DNA of 45,591 bases from an uncultured Pelagibacteraceae bacterium (GTDB lineage: Bacteria > Pseudomonadota > Alphaproteobacteria > Pelagibacterales > Pelagibacteraceae), in assembly GCA_902570505.1 (NCBI GenBank), contig CACFYR010000004.1, forward strand, positions 1 through 45,591. The letters are read 5' to 3'. This document shows positions 29,309 to 37,244 of this stretch, in pieces. Within the stretch, counting starts at the first letter, position 1. Each line of letters starts with the position of its first letter. A model generated the notes under the pieces. The model made no database searches. It was given only the letters and a program-made list of their open reading frames with translations, and was not told where the DNA came from. The translations under genes and the position numbers were made by a program.

Positions 29309-29314
29309 TTTTTT

Positions 29315-30082
29315 ATGAAAACATTAAAAACGTTAGCATTTGCTGCGATAGCTCTAATTGGAGCATCAACAGGTGCTAATGCTGCTGAAGCCTTTTTAGC
29401 TACAGACGATTTCGTAGGTATTTCGTTTTGGTTAATTTCAATGGGTATGTTAGCAGCCACTGCGTTTTTCTTTATGGAGCAAGCTAATGTTAGCACTCAG
29501 TGGAGAAAATCGGTAAACGTAGCTGGACTTGTAACTGGTATAGCATTCATTCACTATATGTATATGAGAGCGGTTTGGGTTGAAACAGGTGATACTCCAA
29601 CTGTTTACAGATATATTGACTGGTTAATTACTGTACCTTTACAGCTAGTTGAGTTTTATTTAATTCTTGCAGCAGTAAGAAAAGTTCCAACTGGAATATT
29701 CTGGAGAATATTAATTGGTTCTATCGTTATGCTTGTAGGTGGATATGCAGGAGAAGCTGGATTCATCAACGCGATGCTAGGTTTCATTATCGGTATGGCT
29801 GGATGGATTTACATTCTTTATGAAATATTCTCTGGTGAAGCAGGTAAATCAATGGCTAAATCAGGTAACAAGTCTCTTGTTACTGCATTCAGCGCATTGA
29901 GAATGATCGTTACTGTTGGTTGGGCTATCTACCCACTTGGATATGTATTTGGATATCTAACTGGTGGAATAGACGCAAACTCTTTGAACGTGATTTACAA
30001 CTTAGCTGACTTTGTGAACAAGATCGCTTTTGGTCTAATCATTTGGTCATGTGCAGTTGCAAACTCTTCTAAGAGAGCTTAA
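29315..30082 (+). CDS. Proteorhodopsin, blue-absorbing type light-driven proton pump
   Basis: This is a seven-helix retinal protein that pumps protons out of the cell when illuminated. The 255-residue precursor starts at ATG 29315 with a signal peptide (about 1-24, ending GANAAEA). Counted from this start, Asp102 is the primary proton acceptor (GPR Asp97), Thr106 follows (GPR Thr101), Glu113 is the proton donor (GPR Glu108), His80 corresponds to GPR His75, and Lys236 in ADFVNKIAFG binds retinal. Residue 110, matching GPR 105, is Gln, which in this family gives blue absorption, where Leu gives green. The gene has its own terminator. No retinal synthesis genes are present in this window. Confidence 0.97.
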   Translation: MKTLKTLAFAAIALIGASTGANAAEAFLATDDFVGISFWLISMGMLAATAFFFMEQANVSTQWRKSVNVAGLVTGIAFIHYMYMRAVWVETGDTPTVYRYIDWLITVPLQLVEFYLILAAVRKVPTGIFWRILIGSIVMLVGGYAGEAGFINAMLGFIIGMAGWIYILYEIFSGEAGKSMAKSGNKSLVTAFSALRMIVTVGWAIYPLGYVFGYLTGGIDANSLNVIYNLADFVNKIAFGLIIWSCAVANSSKRA

Positions 30083-30103
30083 TTAAAAGATAACTAAACT
30101 TTT

Positions 30104-30140
30104 AAATAGGGCAAGTTTTATACTTGCCCTATTTTTTTTT
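30104..30140 (+). terminator. Rho-independent terminator after proteorhodopsin
   Basis: AAATAGGGCAAGT (30104-30116) pairs perfectly with ACTTGCCCTATTT (30122-30134) over a five-base TTTAT loop, and the T-run extends to 30140. This is a strong 13-bp intrinsic terminator 22 bases after the stop codon. It probably makes proteorhodopsin a separate transcription unit from the ferredoxin gene that follows. Confidence 0.92.
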
Positions 30141-30157
30141 GTACTTATATAATTCCT

Positions 30158-30478
30158 ATGACTAAAATTACTTACATTGAACACAACGGAAATTCACATA
30201 CAGTTGATGTTGACAATGGGTTATCGGTAATGGAGGGAGCCGTTCAAAATGATATTCCTGGTATAGATGGAGACTGTGGTGGGGGTATGTCATGCGCTAC
30301 CTGCCATGTTTATGTCACAGAAGATTGGTTTGATAAATTAGAAAAGAAATTAGATGGTGAAGAAGATATGTTAGATCAAGCTTACGAACCAAAAAAAAAT
30401 AGTAGGCTTAGTTGTCAAATAACAGTCTCAGATGAGTTAGATGGTCTAATTGTTAATATGCCAGAGAAACAGGTTTAA
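30158..30478 (+). CDS. [2Fe-2S] ferredoxin, adrenodoxin type
   Basis: A 106-residue electron carrier of the vertebrate-adrenodoxin/putidaredoxin type. Its four cluster Cys are C40, C46 and C49 ([11 protein letters not shown]) and C86 (RLSCQI), the C-x5-C-x2-C ... C spacing typical of this family. Such proteins feed electrons to P450s, to Fe-S cluster assembly (Isc Fdx), or to other oxygenases. Its stop overlaps the following TrxR-like reductase by one base, so the reductase is the likely partner that reduces it with NADPH. The gene is 17 bases after the proteorhodopsin terminator. Its promoter must lie within or near the terminator region, or it depends on read-through. Confidence 0.9.
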   Translation: MTKITYIEHNGNSHTVDVDNGLSVMEGAVQNDIPGIDGDCGGGMSCATCHVYVTEDWFDKLEKKLDGEEDMLDQAYEPKKNSRLSCQITVSDELDGLIVNMPEKQV

Positions 30479-31497
30479 TGATTAAAACTGATGCGTTAAT
30501 TATAGGAGCAGGACCAACAGGATTATTTACTGCACATCAATTAAAAATTATAGGTTTAGATTGTGAGATAGTTGATAACCTAGACAAACCAGGTGGACAA
30601 TGCATAGAACTTTATCCAGATAAACCTATATACGATATTCCTGCTATTCCAGAGTGTACAGGAGAAGAATTAACAAAAAATTTATTAGATCAATTAAAAC
30701 CATTTAGTATAAATTTTCATTTAGGCGAAAGGGTTGATGAAATAAAAAAAATAGAAAATAAATGGGATGTTAAAACCAACAAAGGTAAGTGTTTTATTAC
30801 ACCTAATGTTATTATAGCTGGGGGTGTTGGGTCATTTGAACCAAGAAAATTTTCACCAAAAGAGTGTGCAAATTTTGAGGATAAATCAATATTTTATTCA
30901 GTAAAAAACAAAAAGATATTTGAGGGAAAGACTGTTTCAATTTTTGGAGGAGGCGACAGCGCATTAGATTGGGCAGTAGAGTTATCAAAAAACTCTAAAG
31001 TAAACCTAATACATAGAAGAGATGAATTTAGAGGAGCACAAGCAACTTTAGATAAAATTTATGAATTACAAAAATCAGGAAAGATTAATCTTTTTACTAA
31101 ATATCAACTAAAATCTGTTAAAGGTAACGGAACACTTGAAAGTATAGATATTGAACATGAAAACAAAGAAATCACAAATCTTAAATCTGATTATGTATTA
31201 GGATTTTTTGGATTGATAATGCAGCTTGGGCCAATAGCAAATTGGGGACTTAATTTGAATAAAAAAACAGTAGAGGTCGACACGGAAAAATTTGAGACAA
31301 ATCAAAAAGGCATTTATGCAATAGGTGATATTTGCAACTATCCAGGAAAATTAAAACTAATATTATCAGGGTTTCATGAGGGTGCACTAGCTGCAAGGGC
31401 TTGTTTTAAACTTGCAAAACCAAATGAAAAATATCGATTTGAATTTACAACTTCGTCTAAAGTAATAAAAGAAAGACTTGGTGTAAAAAGTGATTGA
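30478..31497 (+). CDS. Ferredoxin--NADP+ reductase, thioredoxin-reductase-like (YumC type)
   Basis: The 339-residue flavoprotein has a thioredoxin-reductase fold. It has an FAD loop GAGPTG (10-15), the GGQCIELYPDKPIYDIP region, an NADPH loop GGGDSA (157-162) and the terminal FAD motif YAIGDICNYPGKLKL. The redox-active CxxC of true thioredoxin reductase is absent, replaced at the matching position by a sequence around FYSVKNKK. That loss is the hallmark of the YumC-type ferredoxin-NADP reductase. Overlap with the ferredoxin gene by one base supports a two-gene electron-transfer unit. The end overlaps the GST gene by 8 bases. Confidence 0.88.
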   Translation: MIKTDALIIGAGPTGLFTAHQLKIIGLDCEIVDNLDKPGGQCIELYPDKPIYDIPAIPECTGEELTKNLLDQLKPFSINFHLGERVDEIKKIENKWDVKTNKGKCFITPNVIIAGGVGSFEPRKFSPKECANFEDKSIFYSVKNKKIFEGKTVSIFGGGDSALDWAVELSKNSKVNLIHRRDEFRGAQATLDKIYELQKSGKINLFTKYQLKSVKGNGTLESIDIEHENKEITNLKSDYVLGFFGLIMQLGPIANWGLNLNKKTVEVDTEKFETNQKGIYAIGDICNYPGKLKLILSGFHEGALAARACFKLAKPNEKYRFEFTTSSKVIKERLGVKSD

Positions 31498-32113
31498 GTT
31501 ATTTGCCTCTGACACTCCAAATGGAAAAAAAATAAGTATAATGTTGGAGGAAATCAATCTTCCTTACAAAGTAGTTCCGGTAGATTTAAGCAAAGGTGAG
31601 CAATTCGAAGAGAAGTTCGTTAAAATTAGCCCCTTTAGCAAAATACCTGTAATTAGTGATAGTGAAACAAAAAAAAATGTTTTTGGATCTGGTGCAATAT
31701 TAATTTATTTAGCAGAAAAGAGTAATAAATTTTATGATAAAGATAATAAATTAAATATTGACCAATGGTTGATGGCTCAGATGGGGTTAGTTGGCCCTAT
31801 GATTGGTCAGTATCATTCTTTCTATCGTTTCAATAAAGGAAAAAGTAAATACGGCGAAGAAAGGTATTTTAAAATTACCAAAGATTTGTATTCTCGACTT
31901 AATATGAGACTATCAGAGTCAACGTATCTTGCCGGAGAAAATTATTCAATTGCCGATATTGCAACTTGGCCATGGATAGCAAGACATAAATGGCATGATA
32001 TAGGATTAAAAAATCATGAAAATTTATGCAGATGGTATGAGGTTATCTCGACTAGAGAGCCTGTTAAAAAAGGTTATGATTTTATGGGCGCAGGTGAAAT
32101 ACCTAAACCTTAA
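31490..32113 (+). CDS. YfcG/Ure2-like glutathione S-transferase family protein
   Basis: The 207-residue protein has a thioredoxin-fold N-terminal domain and an all-alpha C-terminal domain. The N-terminal TPNGKKISIMLEE and ISPFSKIPVI motifs match YfcG, a glutathione-linked disulfide-bond oxidoreductase. There the Asn, not a Tyr or Ser, faces glutathione. Its function may be peroxide or disulfide reduction. The start is GTG at 31490, eight bases inside the reductase gene. The next usable start would lose the conserved first strand. The 3' end overlaps convergent dksA by four bases. Confidence 0.88.
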   Translation: MIELFASDTPNGKKISIMLEEINLPYKVVPVDLSKGEQFEEKFVKISPFSKIPVISDSETKKNVFGSGAILIYLAEKSNKFYDKDNKLNIDQWLMAQMGLVGPMIGQYHSFYRFNKGKSKYGEERYFKITKDLYSRLNMRLSESTYLAGENYSIADIATWPWIARHKWHDIGLKNHENLCRWYEVISTREPVKKGYDFMGAGEIPKP

Positions 32114-32526
32114 TCATCTGCATGCACTTTTTCGTCTTTTTCATGTTTCTCCTGTGCAGCTATACAAAGTGTTGCTACAGGTCTTGCCATAAGTCTTTTT
32201 AAACCTATTGGTTCACCTGTATCTTCACAAAATCCATAAGTCCCATCTTGTATTTTTTTTAAAGCTGAGTCTATCTTGCTTATTAATTTAATTTGTCTAT
32301 TGATTGCTCTCATTTCAACATTTTTTTCTGTATATGATGATGCCTGATCAACTATATCTGCAGAGGTACTATTGTCATCAAGTGAACTATTAAATAACGC
32401 CTCATTACTACTTCTTTTTAATTCAGTTTTCCAATCCAAAAGTTTTTTTTTAAAAAAAGCTAAATGTTTTGCGCACATATACTTTTCGGTTTGTTTTGGG
32501 ATATATGTTTTGGAGATCTTTACCAT
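32110..32526 (-). CDS. dksA: DksA/TraR-family transcription factor with two of four zinc Cys
   Basis: DksA binds the RNA polymerase secondary channel and, with ppGpp, adjusts transcription to nutrient supply. From the chosen ATG at 32526 the protein has 138 residues. The coiled-coil tip motif DxxDxA is present (Asp57, Asp60, Ala62 in ADIVDQA). The zinc-finger region keeps Cys100 and Cys121, but the other two positions are Thr103 and Ala124, in YGFCEDTGEPIG and LCIAAQEKH. This resembles zinc-independent DksA2-type proteins. An upstream ATG at 32559 would add 11 residues, but it lies within or beside the likely promoter, so I prefer 32526. Confidence 0.87.
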   Translation of the reverse strand: MVKISKTYIPKQTEKYMCAKHLAFFKKKLLDWKTELKRSSNEALFNSSLDDNSTSADIVDQASSYTEKNVEMRAINRQIKLISKIDSALKKIQDGTYGFCEDTGEPIGLKRLMARPVATLCIAAQEKHEKDEKVHADD

Positions 32527-32548
32527 ACGTAAATTATTAAGTTTGGTG

Positions 32549-32576
32549 AATATATTCATGAATTAATAGGTGTCAA
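32549..32576 (-). promoter_or_regulatory. Candidate sigma-70 promoter for dksA
   Basis: On the - strand TTGACA (bases 32576 to 32571) is a perfect -35 and TATATT (32554 to 32549) is a five-of-six -10, separated by 16 bases. The expected transcription start is near 32542, giving a short leader to the ATG at 32526. This argues against the upstream ATG at 32559, which would not be transcribed. AT-rich DNA produces -10-like strings by chance, but the exact -35 makes this better than average. Confidence 0.5.
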
Positions 32577-32606
32577 TAAACCATAAATTGTATAAATACA
32601 GGTAAA

Positions 32607-33998
32607 ATGGTTGATAAAATTATGAATATAAGAATTTTGTTTTACTCTTTTCTAGGGCTACATTTAATAATATGGACAGCGATTCCATTTATCACTAATA
32701 ACAATTTACCACTCGACACTATAGAAGCACTAGCATGGGGTAGTAACTTGGATTGGGGATTTGACAAACATCCACCAATGAGCGCAGTATTAGTCGAAAT
32801 ATTTTTTCAAATTTTTGGGAATAAAGATTGGGCTTACTACCTTTTAAGTCAAATTTGTATTATAATTTCTTTTATTGTTGTTTTTAAATTATCAGAAGAA
32901 TTTTTAAAAAATACATTACTCTGTCTTATATCTGTTTTATTATTAGAGGGAATTTATTTTTATAATTTTACTACACCAGAATTTAATGTAAATGTTTGTC
33001 TAATTCCTTTCTGGACTTTAACAGTATTTTATTTTTGGAGAGGTCTTCAGTATAACCAAATTACAGATTGGTTTTTGTTGGGTGTTTTTGCAGGTTTTGG
33101 ATTTTTGTCCAAATATCTTTTTATTTATCTTGGTCTAGCTATTAATTTTTATTTAGTTTATAAAATCGCAAAAAAAGAAATTAATTTAAAATGTTTATTT
33201 TCAGTTATACCTTTTTTACTAATTATTTTTCCACACTTGGTTTGGCTAAATGAAAATAATTTTATTACAATTACATACGGTTTAAAAAGAACTGGAGTAA
33301 CTGATCAAGGTGTTTTAGATCATATTATTCTTCCTATTATATTTTTAGCTAAACAAATTGTAATTTTGATACCATTTTTTATAATGATTTTTTTTCTAAA
33401 TCAAAAATCTAAAATTACTTTCAATATAAAAGATGAAAAGTTAATTTTTTTATTAGCTATAAATTTACTACCTATACTATTAATTTTGATAACCTCCCTA
33501 ATTTTAGGTGCTAAAATTAGAACAATGTGGATGACACCTTTTTATATATTTTTAGGTCTACTATCTGTTTATATTATTCAATCAAATATCCAATTAGCAA
33601 AATTGAAAAACTTTATGATCACATTTATAATTTTATTTTTTCTTTCACCTTTTATTTATGGTTATATTTCTATAACTGAAAATAATAAAAGAACTGATTA
33701 TCAGGGAAAAAAGATTGCAAATATAGTTGAAATGGAATGGAACAAATTTAGCAAGAATGAATTTGCGTTATCTTCTGTGATAGGTGATGAGTGGGTTGCT
33801 GGCAACTTATCTTACCATATAAAATCAAGACCCAAGAGATATGATTTATCTGTAGATACTAATGAACTCGATGGAGGATTTATAATAGTAAATCATCCAG
33901 AACTAAATTGTAAATCTAGTTTTTATCCAATATTTAAATCTGTAAAATTAGATTTTGAGGGAAATCCATGTATTGTGATGTATAGTAATTTAAAATGA
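32607..33998 (+). CDS. GT-C fold membrane glycosyltransferase (ArnT/PMT-like)
   Basis: The 463-residue protein is highly hydrophobic, with about ten membrane segments. The first periplasmic loop has the acidic, aromatic motif LDTIEALAWGSNLDWGFDKHPP, typical of GT-C enzymes of the ArnT/PMT_2 group. These use lipid-phosphate sugars as donors on the outer face of the inner membrane. The C-terminal 80 residues are soluble. The acceptor is unknown; LPS or a cell-surface glycan is most likely. A start at 32622 (MNIRILF) is possible. It ends with ATGA overlap onto a 40-codon ORF, which overlaps the GT2 gene in the same way, so they form one coupled operon. Confidence 0.82.
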   Translation: MVDKIMNIRILFYSFLGLHLIIWTAIPFITNNNLPLDTIEALAWGSNLDWGFDKHPPMSAVLVEIFFQIFGNKDWAYYLLSQICIIISFIVVFKLSEEFLKNTLLCLISVLLLEGIYFYNFTTPEFNVNVCLIPFWTLTVFYFWRGLQYNQITDWFLLGVFAGFGFLSKYLFIYLGLAINFYLVYKIAKKEINLKCLFSVIPFLLIIFPHLVWLNENNFITITYGLKRTGVTDQGVLDHIILPIIFLAKQIVILIPFFIMIFFLNQKSKITFNIKDEKLIFLLAINLLPILLILITSLILGAKIRTMWMTPFYIFLGLLSVYIIQSNIQLAKLKNFMITFIILFFLSPFIYGYISITENNKRTDYQGKKIANIVEMEWNKFSKNEFALSSVIGDEWVAGNLSYHIKSRPKRYDLSVDTNELDGGFIIVNHPELNCKSSFYPIFKSVKLDFEGNPCIVMYSNLK

Positions 33999-34117
33999 AT
34001 ATTAGTGATAAATGGAAAAAAATCTTATTTGCAGCCATTATTATTGGCGCAATTGAATTATCTGGATTTGGAATATTTGCATCATTCTTCAGACTCTTAA
34101 GCTCTGTAACTCCATGA
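33995..34117 (+). CDS. Small 40-residue membrane peptide, unknown function
   Basis: This short frame begins with an ATG overlapping the GT-C stop (ATGA, 33995-33998) and ends with TGA overlapping the GT2 ATG (ATGA, 34114-34117). The coupling at both ends makes it likely to be translated. The product opens MNISDKWKKILF and has one hydrophobic segment (about residues 10-32, rich in Ala, Ile, Gly and Phe), with a basic N terminus and a short tail ending SSVTP. No known family was recognised. In Gtr-type systems a small membrane protein, GtrA, flips the lipid-linked sugar, but GtrA is about 120 residues with four helices, so this is not a plain GtrA. It may be a complex subunit or an anchor. Confidence 0.7.
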   Translation: MNISDKWKKILFAAIIIGAIELSGFGIFASFFRLLSSVTP

Positions 34118-34983
34118 GAATAATTATTTTAATTCCAATTTATAATGATTGGCAATCTGTCAGCCAATTATTAAAAAATATTGATTTAGTTGTAAAAGAC
34201 ATCAATCACGATTTTTTAGTTTATCTAATTAATGATGGTTCAACAGAAAAAAAACCAAACAATATTGGATCAATTGATAATTTGAAGTCATTAAAAATTA
34301 TAAATATGAATAACAATATCGGTCATGCAAGATGTATTGCTACAGGCATTAAGTACATCTATGAAAACGAAAATTTTGATTACATAATACCTATGGATGG
34401 CGATGGTGAAGATAGGCCCGAAGAAATAAAAATCTTTGTCGAAAATCAAGCTTACAATGAGAATACCCCAATAGTTGGAGAAAGAATTAAAAGATCAGAG
34501 AACTTAACTTTTAAATTAAGTTATTTTTTTCACAAATTGATCACACTTGTATTTACTGGAAAATCGATAAAGTTTGGAAATTTTACTTTTCTCCCAAAAA
34601 AAACTATTGAAAAGTTATTAAATGATAAAGCGACATGGAGCAGCTTTTCAGGAGCATTGGTTAAAGTTGAAAATAATTTTGCTTCTATACCATCAGTTAG
34701 AGGAAAAAGATATTTTGGACCATCAAAAATGAATTTTTTAAACCTTGTTAAACATTCTTTATCTATCATTGCAGTTTTTAAAACTAGCGTAATTATTAGA
34801 TCAATAGCTTTCTACGCAATATACTTAATATTAATTTCTAATAATATTAGTTTTATTACGTGCATACCTTTAGTTCTGATTATTATATTTGGTATATCAA
34901 TTGTAAAAATCTCTAGCAGAGAAAATTTAGATGATTTTAAAAATTCACTATCAAACATAAAAAGCATAGAAACAAATGATTAA
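34114..34983 (+). CDS. GT2 glycosyltransferase, DPM1/GtrB-like lipid-phosphate sugar synthase
   Basis: The 289-residue protein begins with a GT-A domain: IILIPIYNDWQSV at the N terminus, then MDGDGEDRPEEI with the DxD-type metal motif near residue 93. It ends with two membrane helices (about residues 225-270). This layout is that of dolichyl/undecaprenyl-phosphate sugar synthases such as DPM1, GtrB and ArnC. They transfer a sugar from a nucleotide donor to a lipid phosphate at the inner face of the membrane. The GT-C enzyme two genes upstream would then use that lipid. The 3' end overlaps galE-like by 8 bases. Confidence 0.82.
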   Translation: MRIIILIPIYNDWQSVSQLLKNIDLVVKDINHDFLVYLINDGSTEKKPNNIGSIDNLKSLKIINMNNNIGHARCIATGIKYIYENENFDYIIPMDGDGEDRPEEIKIFVENQAYNENTPIVGERIKRSENLTFKLSYFFHKLITLVFTGKSIKFGNFTFLPKKTIEKLLNDKATWSSFSGALVKVENNFASIPSVRGKRYFGPSKMNFLNLVKHSLSIIAVFKTSVIIRSIAFYAIYLILISNNISFITCIPLVLIIIFGISIVKISSRENLDDFKNSLSNIKSIETND

Positions 34984-35959
34984 AAAAAGCAATATTCTTA
35001 TAACAGGAGGAGCGGGATATATTGGAAGTCATATCGCAGAAAAATTAGAAAAAACAAAATCAAAAGTAATTATTTACGATAATTTAATCACTGGTTATAG
35101 GAGACTTATAAATAAGAGAGCAATATTTATAAAAGGAGATATTAAAAATAAAAAACTATTATCTAATACAATAAAAAAATATAATATAAATACAGTTATT
35201 CATTTAGCTGCTTATCTTAATGTAAGTGAGGCTGAAAAACATAAAAAAAAATATATTGTTAATAATATCAATGGAACACTTAATTTAATTAAGTGTTGCA
35301 GCGTTTCCTCTGTTAAGTATTTTATTTTTTCTTCATCTTGCTCTGTTTATGGAAATATAAATGGTGCAGTTAATGAAAAAAAAATTCCAAATCCCCAAGG
35401 ACATTATGCTTACACCAAATTTAAGAGTGAAAATATTATAAAAAAATATTCAAAAAAATTTAAATATAAATACGCTATATTAAGATACTTTAATGTAGCA
35501 GGAGCAAGTAGTTCTGGAAAAATTGGAGAAATACAAAGATCTTATGGACATTTAATTAAAAATTTAGCCATACAATCACTTAAAAAAAAACCAATAATTT
35601 CTATTTTTGGAAATGATTACAATACTAAAGATGGGACTTGTATTAGGGATTACATTCATGTCTCAGATCTTGCTGATATTCATTTAAAAAGTTTAAATTA
35701 TATTTATACAAAACCGTCATTATTACTTAATTGTGGATATGGAAAAGGTTACTCCGTTTTAGACATTGTTAATTTATTCAAAAAAATGAATAAAAATACT
35801 ATTGTTAATTATGCCAAAAGAAGACCTGGTGATGTTTCGCAAGTTTACGCTGATACAAAAAAATCAATTAAACTTTTAAAATGGCGACCAAAATATAATA
35901 ACTTAAAACTAATTCTTAAAAGTGCTTTTAAATGGGAAAAAAAAATTAAAAAATCTTAA
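34976..35959 (+). CDS. galE: UDP-glucose 4-epimerase-like NAD-dependent sugar epimerase
   Basis: The 327-residue extended short-chain dehydrogenase has the NAD loop TGGAGYIGSH near residue 12, the FSSSCSVYG serine motif and the catalytic YxxxK (YAYTKFKSE). GalE interconverts UDP-glucose and UDP-galactose. Its position at the end of the glycosyltransferase operon suggests it supplies the donor sugar used by the upstream GT2 enzyme. Related epimerases on other UDP-sugars cannot be excluded. The start lies in the end of the GT2 gene (8-base overlap), and the 3' end is four bases from the convergent umuC. Confidence 0.85.
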   Translation: MIKKSNILITGGAGYIGSHIAEKLEKTKSKVIIYDNLITGYRRLINKRAIFIKGDIKNKKLLSNTIKKYNINTVIHLAAYLNVSEAEKHKKKYIVNNINGTLNLIKCCSVSSVKYFIFSSSCSVYGNINGAVNEKKIPNPQGHYAYTKFKSENIIKKYSKKFKYKYAILRYFNVAGASSSGKIGEIQRSYGHLIKNLAIQSLKKKPIISIFGNDYNTKDGTCIRDYIHVSDLADIHLKSLNYIYTKPSLLLNCGYGKGYSVLDIVNLFKKMNKNTIVNYAKRRPGDVSQVYADTKKSIKLLKWRPKYNNLKLILKSAFKWEKKIKKS

Positions 35960-35963
35960 ATTT

Positions 35964-37244
35964 TTAGAACGCTTTTATTGTTGGTATACAATAAAAATCA
36001 GCAGTATCAATTTTTGAAGAGTGTTCTCTTTTCATGAACCATTTTTTTCTTATACCAGCACTTGCGACGCTTAATGTTGATCTTCCAAACCTATAATTAG
36101 TTTTGTCTATCGATCTCATTAGTCTATTAATTTTTTCGTCTTTTTCGCATGCAAATAGATTATTTTTATTATCTTCATTTGATAGACCGCTAAACATTAC
36201 GCCAGCTTTTTGATAGCGGTAACCGTTTTTATAAATATCTTGTAAAATAGAAATCGCGGTTTTTACAGTTTCAATACTATTATTTGTTGCCACTGGAAAG
36301 TCGATAGTTTTTGAATTTGAGTAGTACCCAAAACTTCTTTGGAAGGGACTTGTCCTAACAAAAACGGTTAAAGCTTTTGCAACTAAGTTTTCACTTCTAA
36401 GCTTTTCAGAAGCATTTAAACAATAACTTGCAACAGCTTCTTTTAATTCTTGAAAATTTTCAACTCTTTTTCCAAATGAACGTGATACGACACAACTTTT
36501 TCTTTTTGATGTAGTTTTTTCAAGCTCAATACAAGGTATACCTCGTAATTCCATTGCAGTTCTTGAGCTTAAAACATTTGAGCATTTTTTTATCCAAGTA
36601 TTTGATTTATTTTTAAGTTGTTTTGCGTTGTATATTCCATTTTTTTGATAAAATTTTGTAAGCTGTCTTCCCACACCCCAAACATCATTGATTTCTACTT
36701 TTTCTAAAATTGGATCAAGATTTTCAACTCCTATCAGACTAGTAACACCTACTTTAGTTTTTTTTGCAATATGATTTGCAACTTTGCTTAAAGTTTTAGT
36801 TTTAGCTATTCCAATGCTTGTTGGTATACCAGTCCACTTTAAAACAGTAGATCTGATTTCCTTTCCAACTTCTTCTACTTCTTTATCTGAGAAATTTGAT
36901 AGGTCCATAAAAGCCTCATCTATAGAATAAATCTCAATATCAGAATTAAATCTTTTTAAAGTTCTCATAACTCTTCTTGATAGATCACCGTATAAGGAGT
37001 AGTTTGAAGAGAATACATTTACATTATTTTTAATAATAATATCTTTTGCTTTAAAATAAGGTTCTCCCATTTTTATACCTAAAGCTTTAGCTTCGTTAGA
37101 TCTTGAAATAATACATCCATCATTGTTTGATAAAACCACAACAGGTTTTCTTTTTATTTTAGGATTAAACAATCTTTCACATGATACATAGAAAGAATTA
37201 CAATCCACTAATCCTATTTTTTTAGTATACTGAGTGGATGACAT
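35964..37244 (-). CDS. umuC: DNA polymerase V catalytic subunit UmuC
   Basis: UmuC is the Y-family polymerase that copies past DNA lesions during the SOS response. From ATG 37244 the protein is 426 residues. The catalytic metal residues are visible at Asp14 (LVDCNSFYVSCE) and Asp109-Glu110 (YSIDEAFMDLS). The palm motif VVVLSNNDGCIISRS is followed by finger, thumb and little-finger regions. The ATG at 37244 overlaps umuD by 23 bases. A TTG at 37253 would add three residues and is less likely. It follows umuD in one operon, as in E. coli, and is controlled through the SOS box upstream of umuD. Confidence 0.94.
   Translation of the reverse strand: MSSTQYTKKIGLVDCNSFYVSCERLFNPKIKRKPVVVLSNNDGCIISRSNEAKALGIKMGEPYFKAKDIIIKNNVNVFSSNYSLYGDLSRRVMRTLKRFNSDIEIYSIDEAFMDLSNFSDKEVEEVGKEIRSTVLKWTGIPTSIGIAKTKTLSKVANHIAKKTKVGVTSLIGVENLDPILEKVEINDVWGVGRQLTKFYQKNGIYNAKQLKNKSNTWIKKCSNVLSSRTAMELRGIPCIELEKTTSKRKSCVVSRSFGKRVENFQELKEAVASYCLNASEKLRSENLVAKALTVFVRTSPFQRSFGYYSNSKTIDFPVATNNSIETVKTAISILQDIYKNGYRYQKAGVMFSGLSNEDNKNNLFACEKDEKINRLMRSIDKTNYRFGRSTLSVASAGIRKKWFMKREHSSKIDTADFYCIPTIKAF

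Noticed and set aside
29300..29317. Proteorhodopsin starting at the ATG at 29300
   Set aside because: That ATG overlaps the Shine-Dalgarno sequence; the ATG at 29315 gives a normal signal peptide and spacing.
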